A stretch of DNA of 64,000 nucleotides, from the IMG/VR virus record IMGVR_UViG_3300025030_000053, positions 41,767 through 105,766 of that record; one strand, written 5' to 3'. A program made the position numbers and the translations under genes. Under the pieces are notes generated by a model, which saw only the letters and a list, made by a program, of their open reading frames with translations, did no database searches and was not told the DNA's origin. Below, in pieces: positions 8,620-17,155 of the stretch. How positions within the stretch are numbered: the stretch's first letter is position 1; each line of letters opens with the position of its first letter. This DNA is from a virus.

Positions 8620-9597
8620 TTAACTCAGGTCTACTATCAGAGAATAGATTAAAAATTGATATGGAATATCTTCCCTAATTTTTTCATTATATTTTTCACA
8701 TTTTTTCAAAATCTGGACGCATCTATTCAAATATTTAGGATTTTTAAGTTTTTCGATAGTTTTATATATTCTATATGGATGAACTGAAAGTTTTGATTTT
8801 TTTTCTTCATCACCCTCTATCAAATATCCGAAATTATTTTGCATTTGATAAACTTTTTGGAGAATCGCAGTAGGATTTTTGTTTTTCATAGAAGCTACAA
8901 GCATTCCCAACCTAGCTTCTGAAATCAGCAAACCAATGAACATCATCACATGGGTCAGATCGATCACAGTTCCATCAACTAGCGGAACGGCATCAAGAAT
9001 ACGCCCTTCAAAAACACAATCTATTAATTCCCAAGAATTCGCAATTTTAGATTTACATACAATTTTTTCTGCTATTTTTTCATCAATATCGTGCATCAAT
9101 TTCAATTTTTCAATTTCTTGTTTAATTTTTTCTATGTTTAATACTTTTGTTGCAACTTTGTTTCCTTTGTTGTTCTCAATATCTGCAAGGATGTATCCAG
9201 TTTTTCTGTATATTATCTGACAGATTTCATCTTCAAATCCAGATAGATTTTTGATTATATTGATGCATTTGTTTTCGTTTGATTGTTCTATATACCCACA
9301 TTTAACAATTTCTTTGTTTTTGAAAAATGACAATCTTTTGTCAATAGATTCAGAACAAATTGCTACATAATTGTTTTTAATTATATTTTTTTCAATAATT
9401 TCCAAATTAGAAATCATATCTTTGTTTGGATTTTTGATTATGTATATATTTTTTTCAAAACTAAATGGATTGATCAAATCTTCAATATCAGAAGACCGGT
9501 GCAAGAGTTTTATTTCTGCACCGGTCTCTGCCCCCCATTTTACTATTGCCGAATTTGCAATCGCAAAATCTCCTACGAAAAGTTTAATTTGACTCAT
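8620..9597 (-). CDS. holA: DNA polymerase III delta subunit-like clamp-loader protein
   Basis: A 325-residue protein. Its C-terminal region has the collar-domain pattern of HolA: PTAILQKVYQMQNNFGYL, then SVHPYRIYKTIEKLKNP, then a helix ending YQFLIYSLIVDL. The N-terminus (KLFVGDFAIANSAIV) fits the delta fold, which lacks a working ATPase. Delta opens the beta clamp. The gene overlaps the end of the clamp gene by 14 bases, and DnaX lies two genes further upstream, so the context supports the call. Sequence divergence from cellular HolA is strong. Confidence 0.75.
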   Translation of the reverse strand: MSQIKLFVGDFAIANSAIVKWGAETGAEIKLLHRSSDIEDLINPFSFEKNIYIIKNPNKDMISNLEIIEKNIIKNNYVAICSESIDKRLSFFKNKEIVKCGYIEQSNENKCINIIKNLSGFEDEICQIIYRKTGYILADIENNKGNKVATKVLNIEKIKQEIEKLKLMHDIDEKIAEKIVCKSKIANSWELIDCVFEGRILDAVPLVDGTVIDLTHVMMFIGLLISEARLGMLVASMKNKNPTAILQKVYQMQNNFGYLIEGDEEKKSKLSVHPYRIYKTIEKLKNPKYLNRCVQILKKCEKYNEKIREDIPYQFLIYSLIVDLS

Positions 9598-10741
9598 CTT
9601 CGTCTTTCGCCAGTGTCAATATCAAATATCTCCAATTGTCAGTTTCAAACATTACAAATAAATTCACAGATTGAATTCCAGATGGTGGTGTGATCAGACT
9701 AAATTTTACTTCCATCTCATCATATATTTTAATTCCTTCTATGATTCTGTGGAATGGGATAATTACTTTTAGATTTTCATCTTTCAATATTTCTACATCA
9801 TCACAATTGATGACATCTTCCACCGAAGTTTTAGATCCAACTGACTTGAATGCTAAATGATCTTTTTCCATAGAAAGCATCATTCTTTTCTTCAATCTAT
9901 CTTCACTTCGAGTCAAAGCATCAGAAAGAGAAAGTTTATCAGTTATTTCTTTCAATGATATTGTAGCAGATGCAACCACCTCATCTGTAAAAAATACATC
10001 AAGATTGGGGAATTTTTCTCCATCTGACTCTTGGGCGCCGACATATACAAAATTGTCTTCACTTGAAAACTCCATCAGTTTGTCATCGCATCTTATTTTG
10101 ACCTCGGCACCATAAGGCAACGACATAAGGTTGTCTAAACATTGTTTCGGAATGAAGCAAACAATCTCATCAAAATCACATTTGACATCAAAGTCTGTTT
10201 GAAACTTAGAAATTCTTCCAGTGTCTGTTGAATATGTTTTCAACGATTTGTTGTCAATTGACAATCTGACACTTGTGATTGGAGATTTGTTTTTTGATGG
10301 ATGAACCGAAAATGATGTTTTTTGAAGAGATTCAAGAAAATCAACAGAATTAATCTCCGCACCTTTTTCGCACATAGATGATGTATCTGGAATTTTTGGA
10401 CAATGAAGGTTGTATCTACTAAATGAATATCTCCCTTTTTCTCCAGAAATACCGCACACAATTTTATCATCTTTGACAACAAATAAAATTGTATCTGATC
10501 GTATATTAGAAATAAATGCCTGAATTTCATTATATGGCAAACACAGGATAATCTCATTGTCAGTTTTAGCTTTGTCTAGTGGATTAATCTGGCAAAAATT
10601 ATTTCCATCACTAGCTACGAACTTGACTTGTCCGTCAGCAGAGATTTGCATCCAAAATACCTTGCTTTCAGATGCCCCAACAATTTTAGCAAGAGCAGAT
10701 AAAGCCTCAGATATTGGGTCTTTTTCATAAGAGAATTTCAT
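9584..10741 (-). CDS. dnaN: DNA polymerase III beta sliding clamp
   Basis: A 385-residue protein, close to the usual 365-380 of bacterial clamps. Three clamp-type repeats are discernible, with typical segments EKGRYSFSRYNLHCPKIPD, GEKFPNLDVFF and a C-terminal WRYLILTLAKDEDESN in the position of the usual YLVMPM tail. The ring holds the polymerase on DNA. It lies between delta and the sigma-factor gene, and the ribosome site is aaggaaaatgaaATG. Confidence 0.9.
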   Translation of the reverse strand: MKFSYEKDPISEALSALAKIVGASESKVFWMQISADGQVKFVASDGNNFCQINPLDKAKTDNEIILCLPYNEIQAFISNIRSDTILFVVKDDKIVCGISGEKGRYSFSRYNLHCPKIPDTSSMCEKGAEINSVDFLESLQKTSFSVHPSKNKSPITSVRLSIDNKSLKTYSTDTGRISKFQTDFDVKCDFDEIVCFIPKQCLDNLMSLPYGAEVKIRCDDKLMEFSSEDNFVYVGAQESDGEKFPNLDVFFTDEVVASATISLKEITDKLSLSDALTRSEDRLKKRMMLSMEKDHLAFKSVGSKTSVEDVINCDDVEILKDENLKVIIPFHRIIEGIKIYDEMEVKFSLITPPSGIQSVNLFVMFETDNWRYLILTLAKDEDESN

Positions 10742-10752
10742 TTCATTTTCCT

Positions 10753-11616
10753 TTATTGTCTTTTTTTAGAACGATATATAATCGTAGATATAGATGTCGG
10801 ATCAATTTCACTAAAAATTTTACTTGCTTTTTTTCTAATTCTTCCAAGACTATTATCAACACATTTTACGGATATTTCAAGTTTTTCTGCAATTTCTCTG
10901 TATGGGTCGCCACGGTCATACCCATCGAGCACCGCGCATTCCAATTGCGTCAATTCTGAGTCTAAAAAGTGTCTAATTTTATATTTTTCTTCATTTTCTA
11001 TAATCATTTGCAATGGATCCATATCAGAAGATTCTATTAGATCGCCAATAGTTTGAGAAGAATTTTCTTCCTGGCTGGATACTACTTGAACGTCAAGAGA
11101 TGTAGCAGTATTTAATGGAATAGATTTTTGTCTTTTTATAGACCTATCAAGTTGAGTTAATATTCCTCTTTTGACACATAATCTTATTGCGAAATTTTCA
11201 AACGAAATATTTTTGTCATATAAATAGTCTCTTGCCGCATTATATAATATTATTCTTGATTCCTGAAATAAATCTTCTTGATCTTTACCTTGAACATAAT
11301 ATTTTTTGCAGATAGATTTGATGTATTGCTCCATATATTTTATTAATTGATCAAATGAATCTTCATCATATCCTGATATAATTTTTTCTGATTTATATTT
11401 TCCAACTATTTTTGATACTACAAATTTATCTTTGTTGTTTGATTCTTCAAATCTGTGTTTGATATCGGAATCAATAATATATACTATTTTCCGTCCTGAT
11501 TTATATTCTACGCATAAAACATCATTGACTATTGAATATTTAGATATTCGAGATCCTTGTTTAATGTTTTCAACAAGTTTCAAAATTTTATCACTGGAAT
11601 ATTTGCGAAATGCCAT
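10753..11616 (-). CDS. Sigma-70 family factor, SigH-like
   Basis: A 287-residue protein. After an N-terminal extension of about 90 residues, region 2 reads YIKSICKKYYVQGKDQEDLF, then SRIILYNAARDY and ISFENFAIRLCVKRGILTQL. RQKSIPLNTATSLD resembles the SigH linker. Region 4 has a helix-turn-helix, YREIAEKLEISVKCVDNSLG. Such factors direct host RNA polymerase to phage promoters. It sits between dnaX and dnaN with the ribosome site ggaggactgaATG. The extension could carry an extra regulatory domain. Confidence 0.87.
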   Translation of the reverse strand: MAFRKYSSDKILKLVENIKQGSRISKYSIVNDVLCVEYKSGRKIVYIIDSDIKHRFEESNNKDKFVVSKIVGKYKSEKIISGYDEDSFDQLIKYMEQYIKSICKKYYVQGKDQEDLFQESRIILYNAARDYLYDKNISFENFAIRLCVKRGILTQLDRSIKRQKSIPLNTATSLDVQVVSSQEENSSQTIGDLIESSDMDPLQMIIENEEKYKIRHFLDSELTQLECAVLDGYDRGDPYREIAEKLEISVKCVDNSLGRIRKKASKIFSEIDPTSISTIIYRSKKRQ

Positions 11617-12723
11617 TCAGTCCTCCAAAAATTCATCATCTCTCAAAGCTAATGAGAGATCTATCAAACCATTTGTGAGTACAAGATCCTTGGCAACATT
11701 TCTATAATTAATTGCCTCAAACAAGGATATAATAACCTTCGAAGCTTTGCGAATCCTCTTTTTCAAAGATTTTTGTGGAATATTTTTCAAAATCGATTCC
11801 ATTTTAGATATAGAAACTGGATCAACATCTAATTTTACCCCAGCGATGAACCGAATCAGATTCGACACATCCAAACTCAATTGTTTCAAAACTAAAATCA
11901 AATTTTTCCCTTGGGAATTCAGGATGTCGACAATGTTGATCAGATATTCTATATTCCCACTTGAAGCCCCTAAAAGAATGTCCAAACTCAAAGCCCTGGG
12001 TGTAATTTTCAAAATAGTTTCTACATTATCTACATTGATTTCGTCGCTGCATATCTGCTCCAACAACTTTATTGATTTTCTTGGAGAGCCATCAGAGACC
12101 ATCGCAATCATTTTCAATGCTTCTGCTGAATATTCAAAATTTTCTTGCTGACATATCTTTTCAAGATTTTCTGTCAATACTTCTTCGGAAACTCTGTCAA
12201 ATGACCACTCTTGAGCCCGGCAGGAAATTGTGTCAATGATCTTGTCTACCTCTGTTGTGCAAAGAATGAAAACTACATGATCTGGCGCTTCTTCGAGCGG
12301 TTTCAAAAGGGCATTTTGTCCTTGTGATGAAAGACAATGTGCCTCATCGAGCAGGAATACTCTGTACTTTCCCAATACTGGCATCAAATGATATTTTTCA
12401 TCAATCATTCTTCGTACATCATCAATTCCTGTTTTTTCTGCAACATTGATCTCTTCGACATCCATAGAAGTAGATTGTGCTATTCTCTTGCAGCTTTCGC
12501 ACGATCCGCAAGGCTCTTGATCATCTGATAAATTCTGACAATTCAAAGCCATCGCATATAGCCTCGCCAAAGACGTTTTACCAATTCCAGTCCAACCTGT
12601 GAATATCAATGTATTTGGAATTCTTTGATATTTGATTGAATTTTTCAATGCTTTGACAATGTGTGGTTGAAACATATCGTCAAATTTTTTAGGACGATAT
12701 TTCAAATCAAGTGGAACGTTCAA
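11617..12723 (-). CDS. dnaX: DNA polymerase III gamma/tau clamp-loader ATPase
   Basis: This 368-residue AAA+ protein has Walker A GWTGIGKTS (43-51), zinc ligands C62/C72/C75/C78 (CGSCESC), Walker B FLLDEAH (D126) and the SRC-type arginine finger as SCR at 167-169. It is close to gamma-only length and lacks the tau tail. No ATG fits this frame. The start is a TTG after ggag at 8 bases, and an ATG three bases upstream opens a two-codon frame (ATG AAT TGA). With delta and beta encoded next door, the phage has most of a clamp loader. No separate delta-prime gene is seen in the window. Confidence 0.93.
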   Translation of the reverse strand: MNVPLDLKYRPKKFDDMFQPHIVKALKNSIKYQRIPNTLIFTGWTGIGKTSLARLYAMALNCQNLSDDQEPCGSCESCKRIAQSTSMDVEEINVAEKTGIDDVRRMIDEKYHLMPVLGKYRVFLLDEAHCLSSQGQNALLKPLEEAPDHVVFILCTTEVDKIIDTISCRAQEWSFDRVSEEVLTENLEKICQQENFEYSAEALKMIAMVSDGSPRKSIKLLEQICSDEINVDNVETILKITPRALSLDILLGASSGNIEYLINIVDILNSQGKNLILVLKQLSLDVSNLIRFIAGVKLDVDPVSISKMESILKNIPQKSLKKRIRKASKVIISLFEAINYRNVAKDLVLTNGLIDLSLALRDDEFLED

Positions 12724-12734
12724 TTCATTTTCTC

Positions 12735-12974
12735 CTAATTAATCGGATGTTCGTGCATATATTTTGTAATTTTATAGGAATATTCTGGAATATCAAAAAT
12801 TAATTCTTCAGGTACTCCTATGTCTATCAATCCATCTTTGAAAGATTGATTTGCAGAATAATAATCATAATTATTTTTAGATATAAAATATTTAATTAAA
12901 TATATATCAATCAGGGATTCTCTTCCGGATTGTGTCGGAAGAGCATTAAGCACGACACTCTTCAAATCACTCAT
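12735..12974 (-). CDS. Small unknown protein (79 aa)
   Basis: Two adjacent ATGs (12977 and 12974) follow aaggag. The second has the better spacing, and the first gives an ATGA overlap with the upstream gene. The sequence is acidic-neutral with several aromatic residues (YLIKYFISKNNYDYYSANQ). No family is recognised. It lies directly upstream of dnaX in the same leftward unit. Confidence 0.65.
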   Translation of the reverse strand: MSDLKSVVLNALPTQSGRESLIDIYLIKYFISKNNYDYYSANQSFKDGLIDIGVPEELIFDIPEYSYKITKYMHEHPIN

Positions 12975-13159
12975 CATTTTCTCCTTTGATTCTCTTCTCT
13001 GGCAATGTCTTTGAATTCTTTCCAAGCTCTATCACTCAATTCTGGCAGTTTTTCTTTGACTTTATTCAAAAATTTTTTTTCAGATGGGAGGGCTCCCCCG
13101 GCATATTTTACTGCTTGCAGCACACCAGATTCAAGTCCCCAGTCGAAATTCTCTTCCAT
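12974..13159 (-). CDS. Small unknown protein (61 aa)
   Basis: A strong ribosome site, cggaggcaattATG. The product starts MEENFDWGLESGVLQAVKYA and has a basic C-terminus (FKDIAREENQRRK). It is translationally coupled to the following gene. No family is recognised. Confidence 0.65.
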   Translation of the reverse strand: MEENFDWGLESGVLQAVKYAGGALPSEKKFLNKVKEKLPELSDRAWKEFKDIAREENQRRK

Positions 13160-13191
13160 AATTGCCTCCGAATAGATATTCTACTCAATTA

Positions 13192-13671
13192 TTAAGGAAT
13201 TTTAAATGATGAAAATTTAGTCTCATTTCCGTCATTTTTGAAAATAACTATTGCCAAAGGTTGCGGTAATCCATGTGTGGCACTACAAAATTTAGGACGG
13301 CCTTCAATAAATCTTACTTCTGACGCCCTCATGCAATAATTATGCCACCATTTGGTATTTGTTCTGGATGGAATTAACATCACAACGACACAATCTAATC
13401 TTCTAGATTCATCATATGATTTTTTGACCCATTTCTGTAAAGAATGTTTTCCATAATTTCCATAAGGAGGATTCAACCATCCTATTCCAGCCCATGACTG
13501 CGACATCGCATCTTTCTTCTCGTCAAAAAATACTCCACATTTAGAATTATTTTCATCAGCAGCTAAATCTATATCAAATTTAAATTCTTGATCAAGAAGA
13601 AAATAAATATTATTAGGAGTTATCCAATCTTGTTTTTTACTATTGAATCTTCCATTTTTAAAGTCAGCCAT
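13192..13671 (-). CDS. Phage DNA N6-adenine methyltransferase (Dam-like)
   Basis: A 159-residue protein of the small phage adenine-methylase type. The catalytic motif is WLNPPYG (DPPY class, with N instead of D). The N-terminal QDWITPNNIYFLLDQEFKFD and the segment FDIDLAADENNSKCG are typical, as is LIPSRTNTKWWH. These enzymes transfer a methyl group from S-adenosylmethionine to adenine, often to evade restriction. The short length is normal for the family. It follows directly on the HNH gene, with the stop and start adjacent. Confidence 0.85.
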   Translation of the reverse strand: MADFKNGRFNSKKQDWITPNNIYFLLDQEFKFDIDLAADENNSKCGVFFDEKKDAMSQSWAGIGWLNPPYGNYGKHSLQKWVKKSYDESRRLDCVVVMLIPSRTNTKWWHNYCMRASEVRFIEGRPKFCSATHGLPQPLAIVIFKNDGNETKFSSFKIP

Positions 13672-14799
13672 TCAAATTCCTTTTCTTCCTGTTAATTTCT
13701 CTTGTTCCAATGATTTCTCAATTTTTATTTTCGCCTCATCAATCATTGGCTGGTTTCCCCAAATCCATCTAAAATTTTTGTAAATTTTACCAGAATTACA
13801 AGCTGATGTAATTCTGCCACATGCATTCGATGGTTTTAGTCCTATTTCTTGACCCGCATCTGTCATAGATTTATATTCTTTTTTATTTCCATTTTGATCT
13901 ATTCTTAGAACAGATTTTTTGTATTGATTTCTTAATTTATTAATACCAGGATTCATTGCAAAAAATGCTTTGCAATTTTCCTTTTGAGTCATCCATTCCA
14001 AGTTCTCTGCTCGATTGTCATATTTGATGTGATTGATGTGATTCACGACGAAATCTTCTGGATTGTCAATTGGGTGGAAGGCTTGACAAACGAGACGATG
14101 ACATTTTATTCTTAAATGTTTTTGAGAAAACATCATATATCCATTTTTACATTTAGACCCAAATGTTCTAGATAATTTTTTATTTTCATATCTTCCCATA
14201 TTAGATATTTTCCATATGTATTCTCTATAAAATATTTCTTTCCAAATTTCCCCATCTAAATCTTCATCAATTTTATATTTCCAAATAAATCCATATGCAG
14301 TTTTTTCTCGCCCACTAGCGGCGGCAGAAATTAAGGATACTGCACGTTTTGAATGTGGACGAACTGCCATCGTAGCCTCTTTAATAGAGGAATATTCTTT
14401 GATAAATATATAATGAAGATCATATTGCATGACACTTCTGATATATTTATCTTTTTTATTTTTAATACTTAATTGTGAATTTTCTCTTTTAGTAGTTATT
14501 TTTAAATTATAAAATTCACAATTACTTCTGTTAGAATCTATATGATGAATAACTAAATTATCATCTTTTATTTGTTCATCAGTATAATTTAAAAAATATT
14601 TTGCTACTAAAATATGTGTCTGTTTAAAATAATATTTTTTATCAGATCCGTATAGAGAATTTACTATATATCCTAATGAATTTTTGCTTTTGATATGAAT
14701 ATAATTATTGTTATTACTTCTTATATATCCATTATTAGAAATAGAATATTTCTCAAATGGATATTCCATATTTTTCCATTCTATTTTTTGCCCTTCCAT
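13672..14799 (-). CDS. HNH homing endonuclease with duplicated NUMOD4-HNH modules
   Basis: I chose the ATG at 14799 because ggagg lies 6 bases upstream; the frame extends further but without a ribosome site. The protein is 375 residues. It holds two copies of a NUMOD4-like start plus HNH motif: the first has [18 protein letters not shown] and the second [20 protein letters not shown]. Each is followed by a NUMOD1-type helix region ([12 protein letters not shown] and [16 protein letters not shown]) and a GFIWKY/NFRWIW ending. It is a selfish DNA endonuclease from an internal duplication. The neighbours are a MerR-type gene and a truncated thymidylate-synthase-like gene, so this is a mobile hot spot. 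Confidence 0.88.
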   Translation of the reverse strand: MEGQKIEWKNMEYPFEKYSISNNGYIRSNNNNYIHIKSKNSLGYIVNSLYGSDKKYYFKQTHILVAKYFLNYTDEQIKDDNLVIHHIDSNRSNCEFYNLKITTKRENSQLSIKNKKDKYIRSVMQYDLHYIFIKEYSSIKEATMAVRPHSKRAVSLISAAASGREKTAYGFIWKYKIDEDLDGEIWKEIFYREYIWKISNMGRYENKKLSRTFGSKCKNGYMMFSQKHLRIKCHRLVCQAFHPIDNPEDFVVNHINHIKYDNRAENLEWMTQKENCKAFFAMNPGINKLRNQYKKSVLRIDQNGNKKEYKSMTDAGQEIGLKPSNACGRITSACNSGKIYKNFRWIWGNQPMIDEAKIKIEKSLEQEKLTGRKGI

Positions 14800-14971
14800 T
14801 AGAATCCTCCAAAAATCGTTCAATTTCGGAGATTCTATATCTGCGATGCCCACCAGCAGTTCTTAATGCTATAAATTTACCAGAATTATCCCATTTTAAT
14901 AATGTATCAGGATGTACCCCTAGTAATTTTGCTGCTTTGCTTACTGATATCAGTATTGAATCATTTTCCAT
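14753..14971 (-). CDS. MerR/excisionase-type helix-turn-helix protein (72 aa)
   Basis: The sequence [20 protein letters not shown] followed by [20 protein letters not shown] is a winged helix of the MerR/excisionase group, like the N-terminal domain of IS607-type resolvases. No recombinase domain follows. The ribosome site is ggagattaagtATG, and the gene overlaps the HNH gene by 47 bases. It may be a free-standing repressor, or the DNA-binding remnant of a transposon resolvase. Confidence 0.78.
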   Translation of the reverse strand: MENDSILISVSKAAKLLGVHPDTLLKWDNSGKFIALRTAGGHRRYRISEIERFLEDSNGRAKNRMEKYGISI

Positions 14972-14982
14972 ACTTAATCTCC

Positions 14983-14995
14983 GTATATATTATAC
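14983..14995 (-). promoter_or_regulatory. Putative promoter -10 box upstream of the MerR-type gene
   Basis: Read leftward the box is gtatataatatac, a variant of the motif seen at 8573 and 23820. It lies 11 bases before the ATG and overlaps the ribosome-site region. The symmetric sequence could equally be an operator for the adjacent HTH protein. Confidence 0.35.
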
Positions 14996-15029
14996 TATGA
15001 TTTTCAGAGAAATACCTACTTTTAATATT

Positions 15030-15329
15030 TTATATTAGAATCCCATCTACAACTTCTTGCCTATAAACTTCTAAATCTTCTATGCCGCCGGGAAAATCTC
15101 GATGAATCCTTGGTTCTGCAAGAGGGTCCTTGATAGTCATCATCAAACAAACATCTTTTGAGGGAGGATCTTCTGGTTTGTCGTATTGGGTTTTGATTTC
15201 TGCACCATTCTTCCAAGTTTGCACTACTGCTGTCTCCCACGCTTCAGGCAATGTATCTGCCACAACGTGTAGGACTGGCAACGTCAAACCAGGTACGCAA
15301 AAATATACTGCTTCATTTTTTGTTTTCAT
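15030..15329 (-). CDS. Truncated thymidylate-synthase-like fragment (99 aa)
   Basis: The segments LPEAWETAVVQTWKNGAEIK, YDKPEDPPSKD and EPRIHRDFPGGIEDLEVYRQ match the N-terminal portion of the ThyA-like synthases found in archaea and some phages, as I recall that family. The frame stops right after EVVDGI, where family members continue into the catalytic domain. No matching C-terminal part is found downstream, where an HTH gene and an HNH gene follow. It may be a remnant cut by a mobile insertion, or a reused stand-alone domain. The ribosome site is weak. The intact thyX at 51401 would cover dTMP synthesis. Confidence 0.6.
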   Translation of the reverse strand: MKTKNEAVYFCVPGLTLPVLHVVADTLPEAWETAVVQTWKNGAEIKTQYDKPEDPPSKDVCLMMTIKDPLAEPRIHRDFPGGIEDLEVYRQEVVDGILI

Positions 15330-15666
15330 TGTATTTTTCTGTCAGCCAAATATCGTGTTCTTGGTCAAATTTTTTACATTTAATTTCATCAGCATATATA
15401 GTATGCATCAATGTATCTATAAATTCTGATGACATAAGATATTCTTTTAATTCTTCTTCTGTACTCAAATATTTAATATCCATAGATACTATCCAACTTT
15501 TACATTTTGGATCGTATTTGGCTATCGCCATTCCAGGAGCGATTCCACCAGTGAAATATTTATTAATCATTCTAACAATATATTCTCTGCACTTATATGG
15601 TTTATTGGTATCAACTAATTTATTATCTTTTCTGCTCGAAACTCTATATTCTTCAAATACATTCAT
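15313..15666 (-). CDS. Unknown protein (117 aa)
   Basis: A good ribosome site, ttaggagaaatgaATG. It overlaps the following gene by 17 bases. The sequence contains GIAPGMAIAKYDPKCKSWIV and a basic C-terminus. No recognised family, membrane segment or zinc motif. Confidence 0.65.
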   Translation of the reverse strand: MNVFEEYRVSSRKDNKLVDTNKPYKCREYIVRMINKYFTGGIAPGMAIAKYDPKCKSWIVSMDIKYLSTEEELKEYLMSSEFIDTLMHTIYADEIKCKKFDQEHDIWLTEKYNENKK

Positions 15667-15676
15667 TTCATTTCTC

Positions 15677-16195
15677 CTAATTCTGTTTCAAAAGTTTCAC
15701 TTTTGGCTGCTCTCTAATTTCCTCAACTTCTTCTTCCTCCTCAGTTTCCTGTCCTGGAAGAGCCATCTTTTCAGAAACCTCATCTGAAAGCAATTCTGGA
15801 AGAACATTCCCAATGTCTGCTTCTAATTCCCAATTCCATCCAAGCAACTCAAACACACAGGAATGCCCAACAATGTCTGGTTTTATTTTTGCTATTTGTA
15901 GCAATGATTCAAAAACTTTCCATTCTTTCTTCTGTTTTGACCAGGAATCCCATTTTTCATCCCACACTGCTAAACAAAACAACTTCTTGGTGTGTTTTTG
16001 CACCCATTGTTTGGAATTTTTGTCAATATACACATCTTGTGAATTTTTCGGTTTATTTCCAGCAATCAACGCACACCATATATCACTAGGATCCACATAT
16101 TCTTCACCCATAGAACTTCCATATTTTTGAGTGATTTCTTCAAGGATGTCAGCCATTTCAGTACATTCGTAAAATTGTCTTTGTTGTCGAGCCAT
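15677..16195 (-). CDS. Possible metallopeptidase-like protein lacking the active site
   Basis: A 172-residue protein with a very acidic tail (ETEEEEEVEEI). The order of segments (YVDPSDIWCAL, FCLAVWDEKWDSWSKQKKEW, FESLLQIAK, GHSCVFELLGW) resembles, faintly, phage metallopeptidase-like proteins in which a helix HExxH follows a W-rich strand. Here that position reads ESLLQ, so no zinc site would remain. The resemblance is weak, and unknown function is the safe reading. The ribosome site is agggaaatgaaATG. Confidence 0.6.
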   Translation of the reverse strand: MARQQRQFYECTEMADILEEITQKYGSSMGEEYVDPSDIWCALIAGNKPKNSQDVYIDKNSKQWVQKHTKKLFCLAVWDEKWDSWSKQKKEWKVFESLLQIAKIKPDIVGHSCVFELLGWNWELEADIGNVLPELLSDEVSEKMALPGQETEEEEEVEEIREQPKVKLLKQN

Positions 16196-16261
16196 TTCAT
16201 TTCCCTTTCGTCAATTCAAAATCTCAATGCTGTTATAGATTACTGGGGACTGATGGCAAAA

Positions 16262-17155
16262 TCAAGAGCGTTTTCTTGTTGGATCGCCAACCCGGATGTC
16301 GTGCTGTCCTCTGGCTTGCATGACTTTGTTCACGGATTTGAAAAATCTTTCAAAAATAGGTTTCAAAACATCTCTTTGCCATTCTTTAATTTTTTCATTT
16401 AATTCTAATAATCTTTTTTTCTCTGATTGTTCAACATATCTTCTACGAACCTGACCATGCTCTTGAAAAGTCTTTTTATAATCAGGACTCAATTCTGACA
16501 AGTCTAATAATCTTTTTTGCTGATCTGGACTCATTCTGATATGCTCTGCTGAACTTTCCTGAAGTTTCCTTAGCCTATCCAATTTGTCTTGGCGCCCCCG
16601 GAGTGGATACAAAGATGATTCTTCCTGTTGTCTTAGTACATCATCAATTGGTTTTTTCCATTTCCAAATCTGAGCAGTTTTCAAAAATTCATTGAAACTT
16701 GAAGATTCTTTATGAATCACTCGTTCCTTTGCAAAATCTATTGCCTTGTTCTTGTTATGAAGAATATTTCTTATTAATTTTGCATATATCTCTTTTTCAT
16801 TATTTCTTTCAGTTTTTTTAAACATTTCATAAAGTCTATCTGTGATAAATTTTAATTCTCTATTGAATTGTGATATTACAGCATCTAAATAAGACTCTGC
16901 TCCTTTTCCTTTGACACCACTGATCCCAGAAACACCAGAAATCCAATCTTGTCCACCAATATATCCCAGTCCTTCAAGTCCTTTTCTTTTCAACCTTTGA
17001 AATAAATTTTGAGCAATCTTTTCCATAAAATCATCAGATTGCTCAAAATTGGAATCAAAATCTAATTGTTCAGAAAATATTATATCTTTTTGCATAGCAA
17101 CTAATATTTTATTTAAATCAAATAATATTCCTACAATTAATCCAAAATTTTCCAA
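16262..17155 (-). CDS. Unknown basic helical protein
   Basis: Up to 297 residues. The start is unclear: a TTG at 17155 overlaps the previous gene by 19 bases, and ATGs lie at 17095 and 17026. None has a good ribosome site. The ATG at 17026 gives MEKIAQNLFQRLKRKG, the same first six residues as the gene at 60453, which fits the short N-terminal motif shared by possible virion-targeted proteins. A Gly/Ser-rich turn (GVSGISGVKGKG) is followed by long charged helices. No family is recognised. The gene is followed by a 66-bp gap with no feature. Confidence 0.6.
   Translation of the reverse strand: MENFGLIVGILFDLNKILVAMQKDIIFSEQLDFDSNFEQSDDFMEKIAQNLFQRLKRKGLEGLGYIGGQDWISGVSGISGVKGKGAESYLDAVISQFNRELKFITDRLYEMFKKTERNNEKEIYAKLIRNILHNKNKAIDFAKERVIHKESSSFNEFLKTAQIWKWKKPIDDVLRQQEESSLYPLRGRQDKLDRLRKLQESSAEHIRMSPDQQKRLLDLSELSPDYKKTFQEHGQVRRRYVEQSEKKRLLELNEKIKEWQRDVLKPIFERFFKSVNKVMQARGQHDIRVGDPTRKRS

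Noticed and set aside
13672-15329. Group I intron in a thymidylate synthase gene
   Set aside because: The first part ends in a suggestive place, but no second exon follows the HNH gene; the next gene is the Dam-like methylase. I therefore call it a fragment.
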